The notes below the pieces were generated by a model. The model was not told the DNA's origin, did not search any database, and was given only the letters and a program-made list of their open reading frames with translations. Positions 19,421-29,854 of a stretch of DNA of 64,000 nt are shown one piece after another; the stretch's first letter is position 1, and the number at the start of each line of letters is the position of its first letter. The position numbers and the translations under genes are program-made. Origin of the DNA: Schizosaccharomyces osmophilus (lineage: Eukaryota > Ascomycota > Schizosaccharomycetes > Schizosaccharomycetales > Schizosaccharomycetaceae); the NCBI RefSeq assembly GCF_027921745.1, contig NC_079239.1, positions 709,501-773,500 of the forward strand, in the 5' to 3' direction.

Positions 19421-20411
19421 AGCATACACTGAAAATTAAGGATTCCAAATGACCTTAGCCAAATCAATGATAGAAACGAGAGCAAACTCTACTTCAATGC
19501 CAATGGAATATAGAGACCGTTTAACGGGTTTCATGAGGCAATTGAAATTTCTAACAATGCATGCAATGGAGAACCCTTTTCTACGAAGTTAGAAACTTAA
19601 CGGTTTTGTACTGAAACATCATCCTCACAATAAGAATATACGGATTTCATTAAATGACATGAATATGACGCCCAGGAAGTTTGCTAAACGATCACTAACT
19701 TCATGAAGCAATATTAATTATAGTAAGCCAGATAATTATTTCAAAGAGGTTCAAGAAGGTAATTTGTTGAATCCTTGACTTAATCAAACCAAGAAATTAT
19801 AATAAAGGGTTCTAGTAAGTTGCCAAATATTTCAACGGTTTGGTAATAAAAGTTACTACAAAGAGGAGCTATATCTGGAAATATTAAACAAAATGTGAGA
19901 AGCAAATGCGGCTTTCTATATATTGAATGAATGAAACCGTTTATAAGCATTTCGTAGTATAAGGGAAATACAAAGAAATGGTACATACTAAAGAATCCTA
20001 TTCATGCGTAAGACGAGATGACTTCAACCTTCCAAGGGATTGGTGTAATGTGTCTTCATTCATGACTTGTTGTATGCTCTTCCTTCGACAATATTTTTGT
20101 AGTCTTGATTATTTAACTTGGGCTGCCACATACAGGTTTCATTTCAAACTTGCTTAGAGGAGGGTAGAGATGATATGAATTCACAACTTAAGCTAGCTTT
20201 TCATTATGAAGATATAAACTCATTCATTAGCTCTATTTTCTAAATTTACTAAAACTCTCTTTTTCTATTTTCTTTTGAAAGAATTTCCTACTACACAACA
20301 TTATCAATATTTATTACTTAGTAAAAACTTAGAATCGGTTGTTTTTTCTTAGCTTTTAGCTTTGATAACAACAGAATTTTTGCAAGCAATCAAACAAAAA
20401 CGACTGAATGC
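18933..20411. other. 1.5-kb spacer between phx1 and trp2
   Basis: Contains an (AT)n tract at 19383-19413. A 59-codon plus-strand frame at 19978-20157 has an ATG in good context (AAAGAAATGG) but no recognisable similarity. The interval includes the long phx1 promoter; remembered S. pombe names jump here from the SPAC32A11 to the SPAC19A8 series, so it may be a rearrangement junction relative to that species. Confidence 0.45.
19383..19413. repeat. (AT)n microsatellite
   Basis: About 31 bp of uninterrupted AT dinucleotide in the phx1-trp2 spacer. Confidence 0.9.
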
Positions 20412-22505
20412 TTAAAAGCGAAGATCCCATCCAATTTGAGGTCCCAAGATAGGCAATTGCTCAGCAACGCTTTGAACGTCTTTGTCACCACGACCAGAAA
20501 CACAAATTACGATGTCCTTGTCTTTGGAAAGAGTCTTTGCCAATTCCATACCACCAAAAATAGCATGAGAAGATTCCAAAGCGGGAACAATACCTTCGTA
20601 ATGACATAGAGCACGGAAGCCTTCAAGACATTCAGCATCAGTAACTGCAATGAAATTGCCACGCTGAGTTTCTTTTAGCTCAGACAATTCAGGACCAACG
20701 GCGGGATAGTCCAAACCAGCAGAAATAGAATGGGTATCTTGAATTTGTCCATCTTCGCGTTGCAAAACATAAGTACGTACACCATGGAATACACCAATTT
20801 TGCCCCTGGACAATGTCGCACTATGCTTGTCAGTTCCGATACCAGAACCACCAGCCTCACAACCCAAGAGCTGTACAGACTTGTCTTCCTTGAAAGGGGA
20901 AAATAGACCAATTGAGTTGGATCCACCACCGACACAAGCCACGACGGCATCAGGGAGCTTGCCACGCTTTTCCTGCATTTGAGCCTTTGTCTCCTTACCA
21001 ATTACACTTTGGAATGTTTTAACAATAGTAGGGAAGGGATGGGGTCCAATAGCGGATCCAATCAAATAGTGAGTAGTGTCAATTTCCGCAACCCAAGCTC
21101 TTAAAGCTTCATTTACGGCATCACGAAGAGTTTTAGTACCAGAAGTGACAGGAATAACATCTGCACCTAATAAGCGAATACGGAAAACATTAAGAGATTG
21201 ACGGCGGCAATCTTCAGCTCCCATATAAATTGTGCACTTCATGCCTAACTTAGCAGCGGCGATGGCAGTAGCAACACCGTGTTGCCCTGCACCTGTTTCA
21301 GCGATTACACGGTTTTTGCCGAGACGCTTGGCAATTAAAATTTGACCAATGGAATTATTGATCTTGTGAGAACCACCATGGTTCAAATCTTCACGCTTCA
21401 GCCAAATGTTAGCACCGCCGCAATATTCTGTAAGACGCTTAGCATAATCGAGAGCACTGGGGCGACCCATATAGTCATAGTAAGAACGGAACTCTTCCCA
21501 AAACTTCTCATCATTTATGGCTTTGTAGAAGGCGCTTTCAAGCTCAACCAAACATTGGGTTAAAGCTTCTGGTACAAACATACCTCCAAAAGAGCCGAAC
21601 GTTTGGGGGAGGTACATTTCATTTGCAGGTTCAATAATTGCGGCAGGAGGGGCGGTATTCACGGCGGTATCAGATGCAAAACGTTTAGCAGGAGGAGCAG
21701 AAGTATCACTTTGGGTCAAATATTGACAGTATTCCTTAACATCATTAGCAGCCTTACCGGGTTCAGCCTTGAAAATCACATCAATGATTTTACTGCCAAT
21801 GACGACACCATCAGCGACGCTACCAACATATCTAAAATGCTCATTGGTGTTGACACCAAATCCAACAGCCAACGGGGTATTTCCAGCGTATTTACGAATA
21901 CGATCGCAAAACTCCGGTAAGGCACTGTTGATTTGACCACTAGCAGAAGAACCAGTGCTACCCATGCGGGAGACGACGTAGATGAAAGAGTCGGCGATAG
22001 AAGCTAAAATCCTCAAACGATTGTCAGTAGTAGAGGGGGCTACAAGAGGGATAAAACTAAGCCCTTCTTTACTGCATTCGGCTCGAAATCCAACAGCTTC
22101 CTCAGGAGGCAAGTCAACAATAATGAAGCCGTTAGCACCAACTTCCTTCGACTTTTGTATGGTATTCTTATCACCGTAAGAGTAAACTGGATTGTAATAA
22201 CCCATTAAAAGGATAGGAATGGTAACGCCAGCTTCGCGAGCACGCTTTACGGTATCAAAGACAACGGTCAAACTAACATTGTTTTTTAGAGCCACTTCAT
22301 TACCTTTGCAAATGGTAGGACCATCTGCAACTGCATCAGAGAAAGGAACACCCAACTCAATAACTCCAGCTCCTCCAGCTTGGAGTCCTTTCATGATATC
22401 AATTGTTTCATCCACACTTGGGAATCCACAAGTAATAAATGTAACCAAAACATTTTTGTTCTCCTTTCTAGCTTGTAGAAATGTGTTCCTCAATTGTTCT
22501 GCCAT
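20412..22505 (-). CDS. trp2: Tryptophan synthase, fused alpha-beta
   Basis: 697 residues, bifunctional. The alpha domain (1 to about 262) cleaves indole-3-glycerol phosphate; its catalytic residues are Glu50 and Asp61 in [14 protein letters not shown], with the phosphate-binding GVNTNEHF and DGVVIGSKI segments. A linker of about 35 residues, rich in Ala/Pro/Ser, leads to the beta domain (about 298-697), which joins indole and serine using PLP: Lys381 in [10 protein letters not shown] forms the Schiff base, [10 protein letters not shown] and the phosphate cup GGGSNS (525-530) follow. All key residues are present and the order (alpha then beta) is the fungal one. Last two steps of tryptophan synthesis, cytosolic. 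First of four minus-strand genes in a row with pth2, usp101 and dcp2. Confidence 0.97.
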   Translation of the reverse strand: MAEQLRNTFLQARKENKNVLVTFITCGFPSVDETIDIMKGLQAGGAGVIELGVPFSDAVADGPTICKGNEVALKNNVSLTVVFDTVKRAREAGVTIPILLMGYYNPVYSYGDKNTIQKSKEVGANGFIIVDLPPEEAVGFRAECSKEGLSFIPLVAPSTTDNRLRILASIADSFIYVVSRMGSTGSSASGQINSALPEFCDRIRKYAGNTPLAVGFGVNTNEHFRYVGSVADGVVIGSKIIDVIFKAEPGKAANDVKEYCQYLTQSDTSAPPAKRFASDTAVNTAPPAAIIEPANEMYLPQTFGSFGGMFVPEALTQCLVELESAFYKAINDEKFWEEFRSYYDYMGRPSALDYAKRLTEYCGGANIWLKREDLNHGGSHKINNSIGQILIAKRLGKNRVIAETGAGQHGVATAIAAAKLGMKCTIYMGAEDCRRQSLNVFRIRLLGADVIPVTSGTKTLRDAVNEALRAWVAEIDTTHYLIGSAIGPHPFPTIVKTFQSVIGKETKAQMQEKRGKLPDAVVACVGGGSNSIGLFSPFKEDKSVQLLGCEAGGSGIGTDKHSATLSRGKIGVFHGVRTYVLQREDGQIQDTHSISAGLDYPAVGPELSELKETQRGNFIAVTDAECLEGFRALCHYEGIVPALESSHAIFGGMELAKTLSKDKDIVICVSGRGDKDVQSVAEQLPILGPQIGWDLRF

Positions 22506-23253
22506 GGTGTTCGTATTTACACACTATTTGAAAGGTGTTGGCGGAGAGATAGTTTCAACAAAGGACCATGCGATCCTAACTCATCTTTAATGAAATTCGA
22601 TGAATGTTAGCTAACATTTCCTCTTCTATCTTTAAGACACGTTAACAATTATTTAAATTTTCTGACAATGATTTTAGCATCTGAATACGGAAGAAAATAC
22701 TTACTAACTTTGAAGTGAGAATGACCTCAAGCTTTGGAAGACTTCTTAATTTTATTAATTGCTAGTGAGCATATTGTTAAGGACTTTTCGATTTTACTAT
22801 TTTGCTCTTCAAGCCATAAAGTTACAATTTACTTGGCTAAAAGGAATGTCTAATAGCTCAAAAAGTTACAACTATGAATTTTTCTGCAAACGATTTATGT
22901 CAATATACTTTGAATGAAATCCAAATTGGCATAGATGTCACATGCTAATTGCCGTCTTGACAAACTTTGTAAAGCCTTCAGACTTTGAGTGACATATACA
23001 ACGAGCTGAATTCAAGTTATAGCTGTACTTAGGATTTTTCAGGAAATCCCACAAGCTCGATGTAAAACCTTTTTACCAAATACTATATCTTGCACTACTG
23101 CAGAGACGTTTCGAAGTCTCAAGTACATAGTAAATAATGAATAGATTTTTTATGCACTCTAAGTATCCAACATATATATAACTCTCGACAACGTAAAAGC
23201 ATCGATAAGAATAGTGAATAAGATAAAAAAAGTGTTGTTCTGCTTTCCTTACT
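22506..23253. other. trp2 promoter and pth2 3' region
   Basis: The left part is the trp2 upstream region and the right part the pth2 3' UTR. Short frames only; no gene or RNA seen. Confidence 0.5.
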
Positions 23254-23922
23254 TTAGAACAGCCTAAGACTGCCTGTAACTTCATTAACTACGCTCACCG
23301 GACCTGGACCAATTCCTAGAACGGTTGCGGACCCAGAGACAATTTGAGTACGTCCAGCATCATGAACGATTCTAGCCGAAAGTCCCAAAGACATAGCTTG
23401 AGCTTGCAAAATTTGAAGCTGCTCTTCTGACTGTGCCTGCAATGTAATCTTCGCTTGGCCAGCAACCTCCCATAGTTGTAACATCTCTGGATCCGTGGCT
23501 GCTGCAAGCTTATAGCAAGCTAAAGCTGCATGGGCACACTGAGCAGCTATCTTTCCCTTCGTCATGCCCAAATCTGTACGGACAACAAGCACCATTTTAG
23601 TTTGACCCTCGGCTAAGGCCAAAGCAGCAAGGCTGCTTTTTCCTTTTAATATTGCAGCTAATTCTGCTTCAGAATCTTCTTCTTCTGTGAAACTTTCTTC
23701 ACTCTCACTATGGTCTTCCTTCTTTCCTGGTAAAGCATCACCTTTTTCGCGATTCGAGGTACATTCTTCTGTTATAATTTTTCCATCTCCAACACTAAAT
23801 TTTTGATAAGCACTTTTCCATCCTAAAAGGAAACCACATGAAGTGCCTACAAGAACACCCGTTGTGAAGTATGAAAGAGCCGAAGCAGTTAAAGAATTTT
23901 TTACGGAGTTTATCAAAGACAT
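23254..23922 (-). CDS. pth2: Peptidyl-tRNA hydrolase 2
   Basis: 222 residues. An N-terminal membrane anchor (SYFTTGVLVGTSCGFLLGW, about 18-37) is followed by an acidic linker (SESEESFTEEEDSEAEL) and the Pth2 domain from about 107: KMVLVVRTDLGMTKGKIAAQ, CAHAALACYKLA, IVHDAGRTQIVSGSATVLGI and GPGPVSVVNEVTG. The conserved Lys in MTKGK, plus His and Asp in HDAGRT, are in place. It releases peptides from tRNAs that fell off the ribosome; the anchor suggests an outer mitochondrial membrane position, as for human PTRH2. No intron. Confidence 0.94.
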   Translation of the reverse strand: MSLINSVKNSLTASALSYFTTGVLVGTSCGFLLGWKSAYQKFSVGDGKIITEECTSNREKGDALPGKKEDHSESEESFTEEEDSEAELAAILKGKSSLAALALAEGQTKMVLVVRTDLGMTKGKIAAQCAHAALACYKLAAATDPEMLQLWEVAGQAKITLQAQSEEQLQILQAQAMSLGLSARIVHDAGRTQIVSGSATVLGIGPGPVSVVNEVTGSLRLF

Positions 23923-24333
23923 AGAAATCCTTAAACTAAAATAGAAAGGATAAATATTAGTCCTAACGCCTAAGCCTGTATATTTAGAATAAGTGGGAAG
24001 TATGGGTAGATGAAGCTGGTAATATCAAAAATAGAAATCAAGAGTTGTTCAAAAGAAGAGTATGAGAAACAAAGAACCGTACTCATTTTTCAAAAATTAA
24101 AGCAATTGATGAATGCAGAGGAAAAAAAACGGTAACCTTTTGAATTTTTATATGAATAGCACTATCGACGCAATTGTAAGTTGATTCTAACTAAAGTCTA
24201 AAACAGATTAAAAAGGAGGTATCCAAAAATTCATTATAGGTTATATAGTCATTATGGATCATGTCAGGAATGGAAAAATAGGTAATCGCACTTATGCCTT
24301 AATCAATTTATATCCCAGCCGATTCTAATTCTA
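23923..24333. other. pth2 promoter / usp101 3' region
   Basis: A/T-rich spacer between tandem minus-strand genes; nothing further seen. Confidence 0.5.
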
Positions 24334-25128
24334 TTAATATCTTCTGCGCTTTGGAAAGGAGTCACGTCTTTCATAACCTAAACCCGCTGTGCGAGAAGAA
24401 CGGGATCCTGACATCCTTGAAGACAGCGAAGAGCCCGTGGGAGGGGGACCACCGCGGAAACCACGATAACCGCCACGGAAACCACTGTCTCCTCTAAACC
24501 TTGAGCCCCGTTCACGAGGAGGGCGCTCTTTAGTGTAATGTCTACCACCTAAACCGCCTCCTAGTTTTCGAGGCAACCAACCTTTCACAGTGCGACCACG
24601 TTCAACATCAATAACAATCCTTCTTCCTTGTAATACCAATCCATCTGCAGCTCGATAAGCAGCCTTAAGATCACGTTCTCTTTCGAATACTGCAAATGCA
24701 TATCCCTTTGACTTTCCAGTAGCTTTATCTCTAACGACGCGAATTCTTTCAATTGGACCGTAACGTATAAGTTCTTTTTCGATGTCTCCTTCCCTTGTAT
24801 TATAACTTAATCTCCCTAGAAACATGGTTTTATAGGGATCACCGATAACATGTCGGTCATCATCGGGATTCCATTGTCGGGTCATCGACCGCAATTTTTC
24901 ACGTTGTTTTAATTTCCTTTCTTCCTTACGGATAACCCGACTCTCCTCCAGAGTTTCCGTAGGCTGATAATTATCATTGTATGTCTTTGCTAGTTGTAAA
25001 TATTTTGCGACTCCAGAAAGGTGAGGAGTTGATCGTTTCTCTGGCGGAGCATCTGTAGGCGGTAAATATCTTAAAGGAGGTCTAGGAGCAAACAATGCCA
25101 ATACCGTCGATGGTAACTTTTCAGTCAT
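24334..25128 (-). CDS. usp101: U1 snRNP 70K protein
   Basis: 264 residues. The N-terminal U1-70K segment (LPSTVLALFAPRPPLRYLPP, then a helix SRVIRKEERKLKQREKLRSM) contacts U1C and the Sm ring. An RRM at about 100-180 has RNP2 MFLGRLSY and RNP1 KGYAFAVF and binds U1 stem-loop 1. The tail is rich in Arg/Gly (RGSRFRGDSGFRGGYRGF) and short RS pairs. It functions in 5' splice-site recognition in the nucleus, relevant to the non-standard GC donor proposed in nearby irc6. Single exon, length near that of the S. pombe protein. Confidence 0.95.
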   Translation of the reverse strand: MTEKLPSTVLALFAPRPPLRYLPPTDAPPEKRSTPHLSGVAKYLQLAKTYNDNYQPTETLEESRVIRKEERKLKQREKLRSMTRQWNPDDDRHVIGDPYKTMFLGRLSYNTREGDIEKELIRYGPIERIRVVRDKATGKSKGYAFAVFERERDLKAAYRAADGLVLQGRRIVIDVERGRTVKGWLPRKLGGGLGGRHYTKERPPRERGSRFRGDSGFRGGYRGFRGGPPPTGSSLSSRMSGSRSSRTAGLGYERRDSFPKRRRY

Positions 25129-25486
25129 TTTTCCAGCATTCCTTGATTTTGCTAATAGTAAGCTTACTATATGTAACGACTTACGGCTTTCGCCAAAAAT
25201 ATACTATTATATTATTTTAACGAATATATATAATATTGCGTTTTAAAAGACTAGTTAATGAAGGATCAATTGAATAACATACAGCTGTTGAATTTAGTAG
25301 AGGAATAGAATTATTGAAGCAAATGTTGTAAAAGGATTTTATCTTACTCTATACATCCTCCTGCTAAGAAGTCATCAGCACGATTAAGTATAATTAATTC
25401 GTAGCACACATTCAATCAAATTTATACATATATGCTACACTAATTTTGTATATATATACATATTTTTTATATATTTATAAGCCAAA
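25129..25486. other. usp101 promoter / dcp2 3' region
   Basis: Strongly AT-rich, with ATATAT strings at 25195-25235 and 25430-25480. No other feature seen. Confidence 0.5.
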
Positions 25487-27652
25487 CTAAACTTGTCTTT
25501 GATTTCTCACTACGTTTTGCAGATAAGAAAGGAAGTATTCATCAGACGACTTCTCAACGGTTGGGTAATTTTTATCATCCACTTCTGCAGATGGAACTCG
25601 CTTGAGAATCTTCACAGAGCCAGGGAAAGTGCCTGGTGTGGTAAGTCCTTCAGTGGAACGATCAGCTTTGTTTTCATGATGGGTAACCGCCTCCTTTGAA
25701 GCAGTGGTCGCAGGCTGAAGTGAATTTCCTAGTAGAGCACTTTTCAAAGCTTCCGTATTTTTAGCTCTAGTAGCTTCATTATTCTTAGCTTTGTTCTTGG
25801 CATCTAACCGAGGAATCCTGCTTTTTGGCTTTGGTGACGGTTTCGCTTCCGAAGATTGATTTACCGAAGGTTCATTATTCTTAGTGGTTGATGAAGGCAA
25901 ATTTGAAGGTGTCGGTAAGGCTGTTGGATTCAACAATGCTTGAAGAAGATGTTCAGAGTGAGACGATGGCTCAGCAGGAGGGGTGGACACAGTAGGCTTA
26001 TTAACCGTTTCAGGTTTCTCTTGGATACTAGCATTCATGTCAGACTTAGATGTACCTAACAAAATGTTGACTAACTTCTGAGAAGACCCATCTTGAGGAG
26101 CTGGCAGAGACTGAACCGGCTTAGGAGTAGATATCATATCAAAAAGTTTCCTAGAAGAAGCTTCGTTTTGTAATCGGTTTACAGTAGGTTCGTCATGCAA
26201 ATTGTTTATAGGATTTTGCTGGTGTTGTACAGCAGGAAAGGGATCAACCACATGGTTCGAATAAGGAGGGATCTGTATGTTTGAGTTTGGATGAGTGTCA
26301 TCGTAGACTTCACGCATCTGATCAGGCTTAAAACTCTGAATAGACGTAGTCGTGGGTGGATGGAAAACTTCATGATAAACGGTTTTGGGAGAAGGAAGAT
26401 CCATAGGAGAAGGCATAACTGCTTCGGGACTTTCGGGACTAAAGTTTTCCCTGTTTTGAACATAAGGGCCATGGTACCCCGAAAACGGTGGAGGCGGGGG
26501 AGGATAATTAACTGAATTTGGAAATTGCAAATTGGAAGCGACGTTGGGAGGAGGTGGACCTGTAGCGGCGACTCTTGGAAAAGATTCGGAAGGGTTTTGG
26601 GGGTCTAAACCTAGATAGGCAAATGGGTCAAACCCATAAAGAGAAGGCCCGTTTGCCCAAGGGTGATCTACTTGACGAGGGGGTTGCTGGGGAAGAGACG
26701 AGACAGGTAAAATTGGAATGGGCTGTTTGGGTTCAAAATTTCCATTGAGGAGAGTAAGTATTTTTTGTCTGATGTCAACTGGAGGAAGTTGAGGAACAGC
26801 CTGCTGTTCCGTTGGTTGCGAAATAGGAAAGGGTGTAGCGGTAGGAGCCGTGGATGATTTCAAAAGAGTGAGAAGTTGGGAAGAAGCGTCGGCGTCAACA
26901 TCAACGGAAATTCCTTGTTCTTTCGTAGTCTTGGTAGCGACATTACGCTTCTTAATCCACTTTTTAAGAGGAGTTAAAAAAGGAATGACCATGTAGAACT
27001 TGTTTTTTACCGTATCCGTTTTGGACTTTTTGTACGTAGGCAAATCAGCCAACATATGCCATTCAATTTTGCTAATTTCTTTGCGTGTTCTTGATTCAAA
27101 CACCGTGTCTAAAGACATCTCTGGGATAATGTACAAACGGACATTTTGTCCACGGATTGTCATATCGATGTATTCATTAGAATTAATGTGGCCTGTTAAG
27201 TCAAAGCCAGTTTCTTCATAAACCTCACGAACAGCACAATCAACGTCTGATTCATCTTTGTCGATTTTTCCTTTAGGAAACCCCCAGCCAGAAGAGGCTT
27301 TCCATCCTTTTACGAGAAGACAGCGCTGTAAGGATTTATCGAGCAAAATTGCTCCTCGGACGGGAATTCGTGTTTTATAGCGTAAAAAATCATCAAAAGC
27401 TTCTTCATGTACTTTACTCCATTTCCATAATAAAGGGCAATGGGCAAATAATCTGGCACTGAAGACGCGTAATCCTAAAGATGGTAGTTGATCGTTCTGT
27501 GCTCGAATAAAATCTTCGTAAAACCAATGTGCTTGTTCAATCTGAAAGCAAAGCCTTTCGACACTGCTTTGTTCTTCAGCCGGCAAATTTAATATGAACC
27601 GTGCAGACAGATCATCGAGCACTTGCGAAAATGTAGCGTTTTTAAAGGACAT
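25487..27652 (-). CDS. dcp2: mRNA decapping enzyme Dcp2
   Basis: 721 residues. Box A helical domain (about 1-95, FIRAQNDQLPSLGLRVFSAR), then the Nudix domain: GWGFPKGKIDKDESDVDCAV followed by REVYEETGF, matching GX5EX7REUXEEXGU with the metal-binding Glu residues intact (128-150). Box B follows (RTRKEISKIEWHMLADLPTY, KKWIKKRN). From about 240 on the protein is disordered and Pro-rich, with repeated short leucine motifs such as QLLTLLKSS, KILTLLNGN, KLVNILLG, HLLQALLNP and ALKSALLGN; in S. pombe such motifs bind Edc3 and drive P-body assembly. It removes the 5' cap with Dcp1 as activator. Divergent from irc6. Confidence 0.96.
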   Translation of the reverse strand: MSFKNATFSQVLDDLSARFILNLPAEEQSSVERLCFQIEQAHWFYEDFIRAQNDQLPSLGLRVFSARLFAHCPLLWKWSKVHEEAFDDFLRYKTRIPVRGAILLDKSLQRCLLVKGWKASSGWGFPKGKIDKDESDVDCAVREVYEETGFDLTGHINSNEYIDMTIRGQNVRLYIIPEMSLDTVFESRTRKEISKIEWHMLADLPTYKKSKTDTVKNKFYMVIPFLTPLKKWIKKRNVATKTTKEQGISVDVDADASSQLLTLLKSSTAPTATPFPISQPTEQQAVPQLPPVDIRQKILTLLNGNFEPKQPIPILPVSSLPQQPPRQVDHPWANGPSLYGFDPFAYLGLDPQNPSESFPRVAATGPPPPNVASNLQFPNSVNYPPPPPPFSGYHGPYVQNRENFSPESPEAVMPSPMDLPSPKTVYHEVFHPPTTTSIQSFKPDQMREVYDDTHPNSNIQIPPYSNHVVDPFPAVQHQQNPINNLHDEPTVNRLQNEASSRKLFDMISTPKPVQSLPAPQDGSSQKLVNILLGTSKSDMNASIQEKPETVNKPTVSTPPAEPSSHSEHLLQALLNPTALPTPSNLPSSTTKNNEPSVNQSSEAKPSPKPKSRIPRLDAKNKAKNNEATRAKNTEALKSALLGNSLQPATTASKEAVTHHENKADRSTEGLTTPGTFPGSVKILKRVPSAEVDDKNYPTVEKSSDEYFLSYLQNVVRNQRQV

Positions 27653-28076
27653 CTCGCATCAATTTTAAAAAATTAAGATAAATAATACAAGGACAAATAA
27701 TTAAATTCCGGTTAAAACACCGTCTAAACTTTAAGTATTTCTTCTTTTAATTCGTCGTGGTTGTTCCTGCATAGTAGTTTATTACACCACATATAATGTC
27801 TGAGTGGATGGTTTAGCGTAATCAAACAAATTTTCTATAAAGGCAAATTATGTATGATAGCGTTTAGATTTTAAAGGATTTAAACAAATTCGTTATCCTG
27901 GCTTATTTAGAAAAGTAACTGTCTAGACATTAATTAGTCTTTCGTTTTGGTAGGCATAAAATGGTTTTATGTACGTTCTGTTTACCATAGTTTTTACCTT
28001 GTCTAAAAGCTCAAAATAGACTAACTTTCAATCCTTAGGTTCCTGAAACATTGCGCGTGATATTGTACGATTGAAT
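27653..28076. other. Divergent promoter dcp2 / irc6
   Basis: 424 bp between the two start codons; AT-rich. No recognised regulatory box. Confidence 0.5.
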
Positions 28077-28834
28077 ATGGATTCAAAACGAATCCTAGTC
28101 ATAGGGAAGTCAAAATCTGGTAAAGTAACGTTTGTGAAAGGTAGCTGAACAAAATCTTTAAGAAGGAGAATTGAAAGCAGATTGCTAAACAGTAGCTTTG
28201 ACGGGGACTTTGCCCAGTGGACTAAACCTGACATCAAATGAAACATCACATGCTGGCTTATCGCACGAATATACATTGAAAAATAAGTACTTTCAAAAGG
28301 AGGTCGGATTATGGATTGACGAATACACAAATCTGGAAGAAACACTCGAGGCATATGCTTCTGAGGACGCTAAGGAAGTAATCAATGCTATCGGTGCCAT
28401 TATCTACACATTTCGCTCCTATGAACCTCAAGAATGGTCTCTTTGGAACACTTTTAGTGAGAATTTAAAGAATCCTATCCCCATTGTTGGACTTCACATG
28501 GACACTTCATCTATGGTAGTGCCTCCTGATAGCCCATACCTGGAGTATGTAGCATTTTTTCAGACAGGAAAAAATGAGTTTGGAGGCATGTATTGAAAAC
28601 AATACAGCGCAAACATACAAATGCTAACAATTGTTAGAAAAACTAGGACTTGAACGTGTTTTGGAAATTTTCGATTGTTGCGAATGGGACTTTGATTCTA
28701 ATGAGAATGTTTCGGAAGATTTTGTGTTGCCAGGTAAAGATTCTTCTATGTCACTAGATGATTCAGAGTTGAATGCTCTCGTTAATCAAGTGAAACAGCT
28801 TCGAGGTACGGAAAAGTCAAAGAGCACACGCTGA
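28077..28834 (+). CDS. irc6: Irc6/AAGAB-like adaptin-binding protein
   Basis: Exons 28077-28140, 28196-28585 and 28638-28834 give 216 residues. Exon 1 encodes MDSKRILVIGKSKSGKVTFV, a small GTPase-like P-loop (GKSKSGK) typical of Irc6/AAGAB, which chaperone clathrin adaptor assembly. Exon 2 continues TGTLPSGLNLTSNETSHAGL and VGLWIDEYTNLEETLEAY; exon 3 gives EKLGLERVLEIFDCCEWDF and an acidic end with LDDSELNALVNQVKQLRG, the AAGAB-type C-terminal helix. Intron 1 (55 nt, GTAGCT donor) has branch TGCTAAA. For intron 2 (52 nt, branch TGCTAAC, acceptor TTGTTAG) none of the nearby GT donors keeps the frame with the conserved third exon; a GC donor (GGAG|GCATGT at 28586) does. Strand is opposite to its neighbours, as in S. 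pombe. Confidence 0.82.
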
Positions 28835-29074
28835 CCAGTTTTAGGGTCGGATTTAGACATACAGGAAAGGAAAAAGCAGGCAATATCGTTCATTAATTCC
28901 CTAGTGGACGAGAGATTTCAAGAATCAGACCTAAATTAACGGTTCCGAAAACGTTGGTTCATTCTCTTCATTCCAAACGCTCTACAGGCAAAACCAAAAA
29001 AAACTATATATACAATACAAAACAAGAAGGAAAACTAAATAAATATTAACATAAAACCATTCTATAATCGTAAC
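28835..29074. other. Convergent 3' region irc6 / rfp1
   Basis: AT-rich; both genes end here. Nothing else seen. Confidence 0.5.
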
Positions 29075-29854
29075 CTAAAAGTACAATTCCCACATTGCAT
29101 TTTTTGTGTTCAAATAACGATTACATCCTAATGCTGTACATTTGGCCTCCGGCCGTCGACTTGTTTTTAGCACTTTTGAGCAGGATCCACAATAAACATG
29201 ACCACATTTGGTAGCCCAGACACTTGACTTTTCAATGCTTTTCGAAATTCCTAGTTCTTCATGGCAGCGAGGGCATGCTATGGTCGTTTCAGAACCAAAG
29301 TTTCTCGTATATCCCTCTGTGGCAGGCTTCGGAGGAACATAAGTTGCCCTTCGTTCTTCGATCGAAGGCGATTGAGTTTCTGATTCAGGGACAAAGTCAG
29401 AGAAATAATCGTTACTACCAGAAGCATTGGCTTCTTGACCAAAATAAGAACCATCGTACCTCATTCTACCCAAAAGCATTTCAAATAAAGATGGAGACAT
29501 TGAATTTGCTGACCCTAGTTCGGGAAATGAGCGAGTCATTATTTCAAGTAGACTGCGAGAACCTCTGGAAGATCTCCGGGAAACGACTTGTGGACCTAAG
29601 TACACCATGTCTTCCAGGTAAGACAATGGGTTGGATGCCGATGCCAAATTCCGACGTCTTCGAATTCGACGCCGACTACGTCCCCTTTGCGGTCGCTCTT
29701 CCATTGGAGTCGCCGTGAATGGGTCATCGGGTATAGCGTCAACATCAATTACTGTTTGACCAGATAATTGCGGCGGATCGTTACTGGGAGAAGAAGTTCT
29801 TGTTAAATCAATCACATCATTTGAATTCACATCTATGGATTCATTTAAGGGCAT
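29075..29854 (-). CDS. rfp1: SUMO-targeted ubiquitin ligase subunit Rfp1-like
   Basis: 259 residues. Two SUMO-interacting motifs near the N-terminus (VIDLT at about 14-18 and VIDVD at about 35-39), then a basic patch (RGRSRRRIRRRRN), and a C-terminal RING at about 195-250: CPRC, CGHVYCGSC, then C...C in AKCTALGC, ending NAMWELYF. This is the layout of S. pombe Rfp1/Rfp2, which pair with Slx8 to ubiquitinate SUMO-modified nuclear proteins in genome maintenance. Rfp1 rather than Rfp2 is chosen because of its position between irc6 and yos1. No intron. Confidence 0.9.
   Translation of the reverse strand: MPLNESIDVNSNDVIDLTRTSSPSNDPPQLSGQTVIDVDAIPDDPFTATPMEERPQRGRSRRRIRRRRNLASASNPLSYLEDMVYLGPQVVSRRSSRGSRSLLEIMTRSFPELGSANSMSPSLFEMLLGRMRYDGSYFGQEANASGSNDYFSDFVPESETQSPSIEERRATYVPPKPATEGYTRNFGSETTIACPRCHEELGISKSIEKSSVWATKCGHVYCGSCSKVLKTSRRPEAKCTALGCNRYLNTKNAMWELYF

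Noticed and set aside
19978-20157. 59-codon ATG frame in the phx1-trp2 spacer
   Set aside because: Good start context but no homology, signal peptide or domain; such lengths occur by chance in 1.5 kb.
28545-28563. GTATGT...TTTTTTCAG as an irc6 intron
   Set aside because: Only 19 nt, below the size fission yeast spliceosomes remove; the GC-AG solution explains the frame better.
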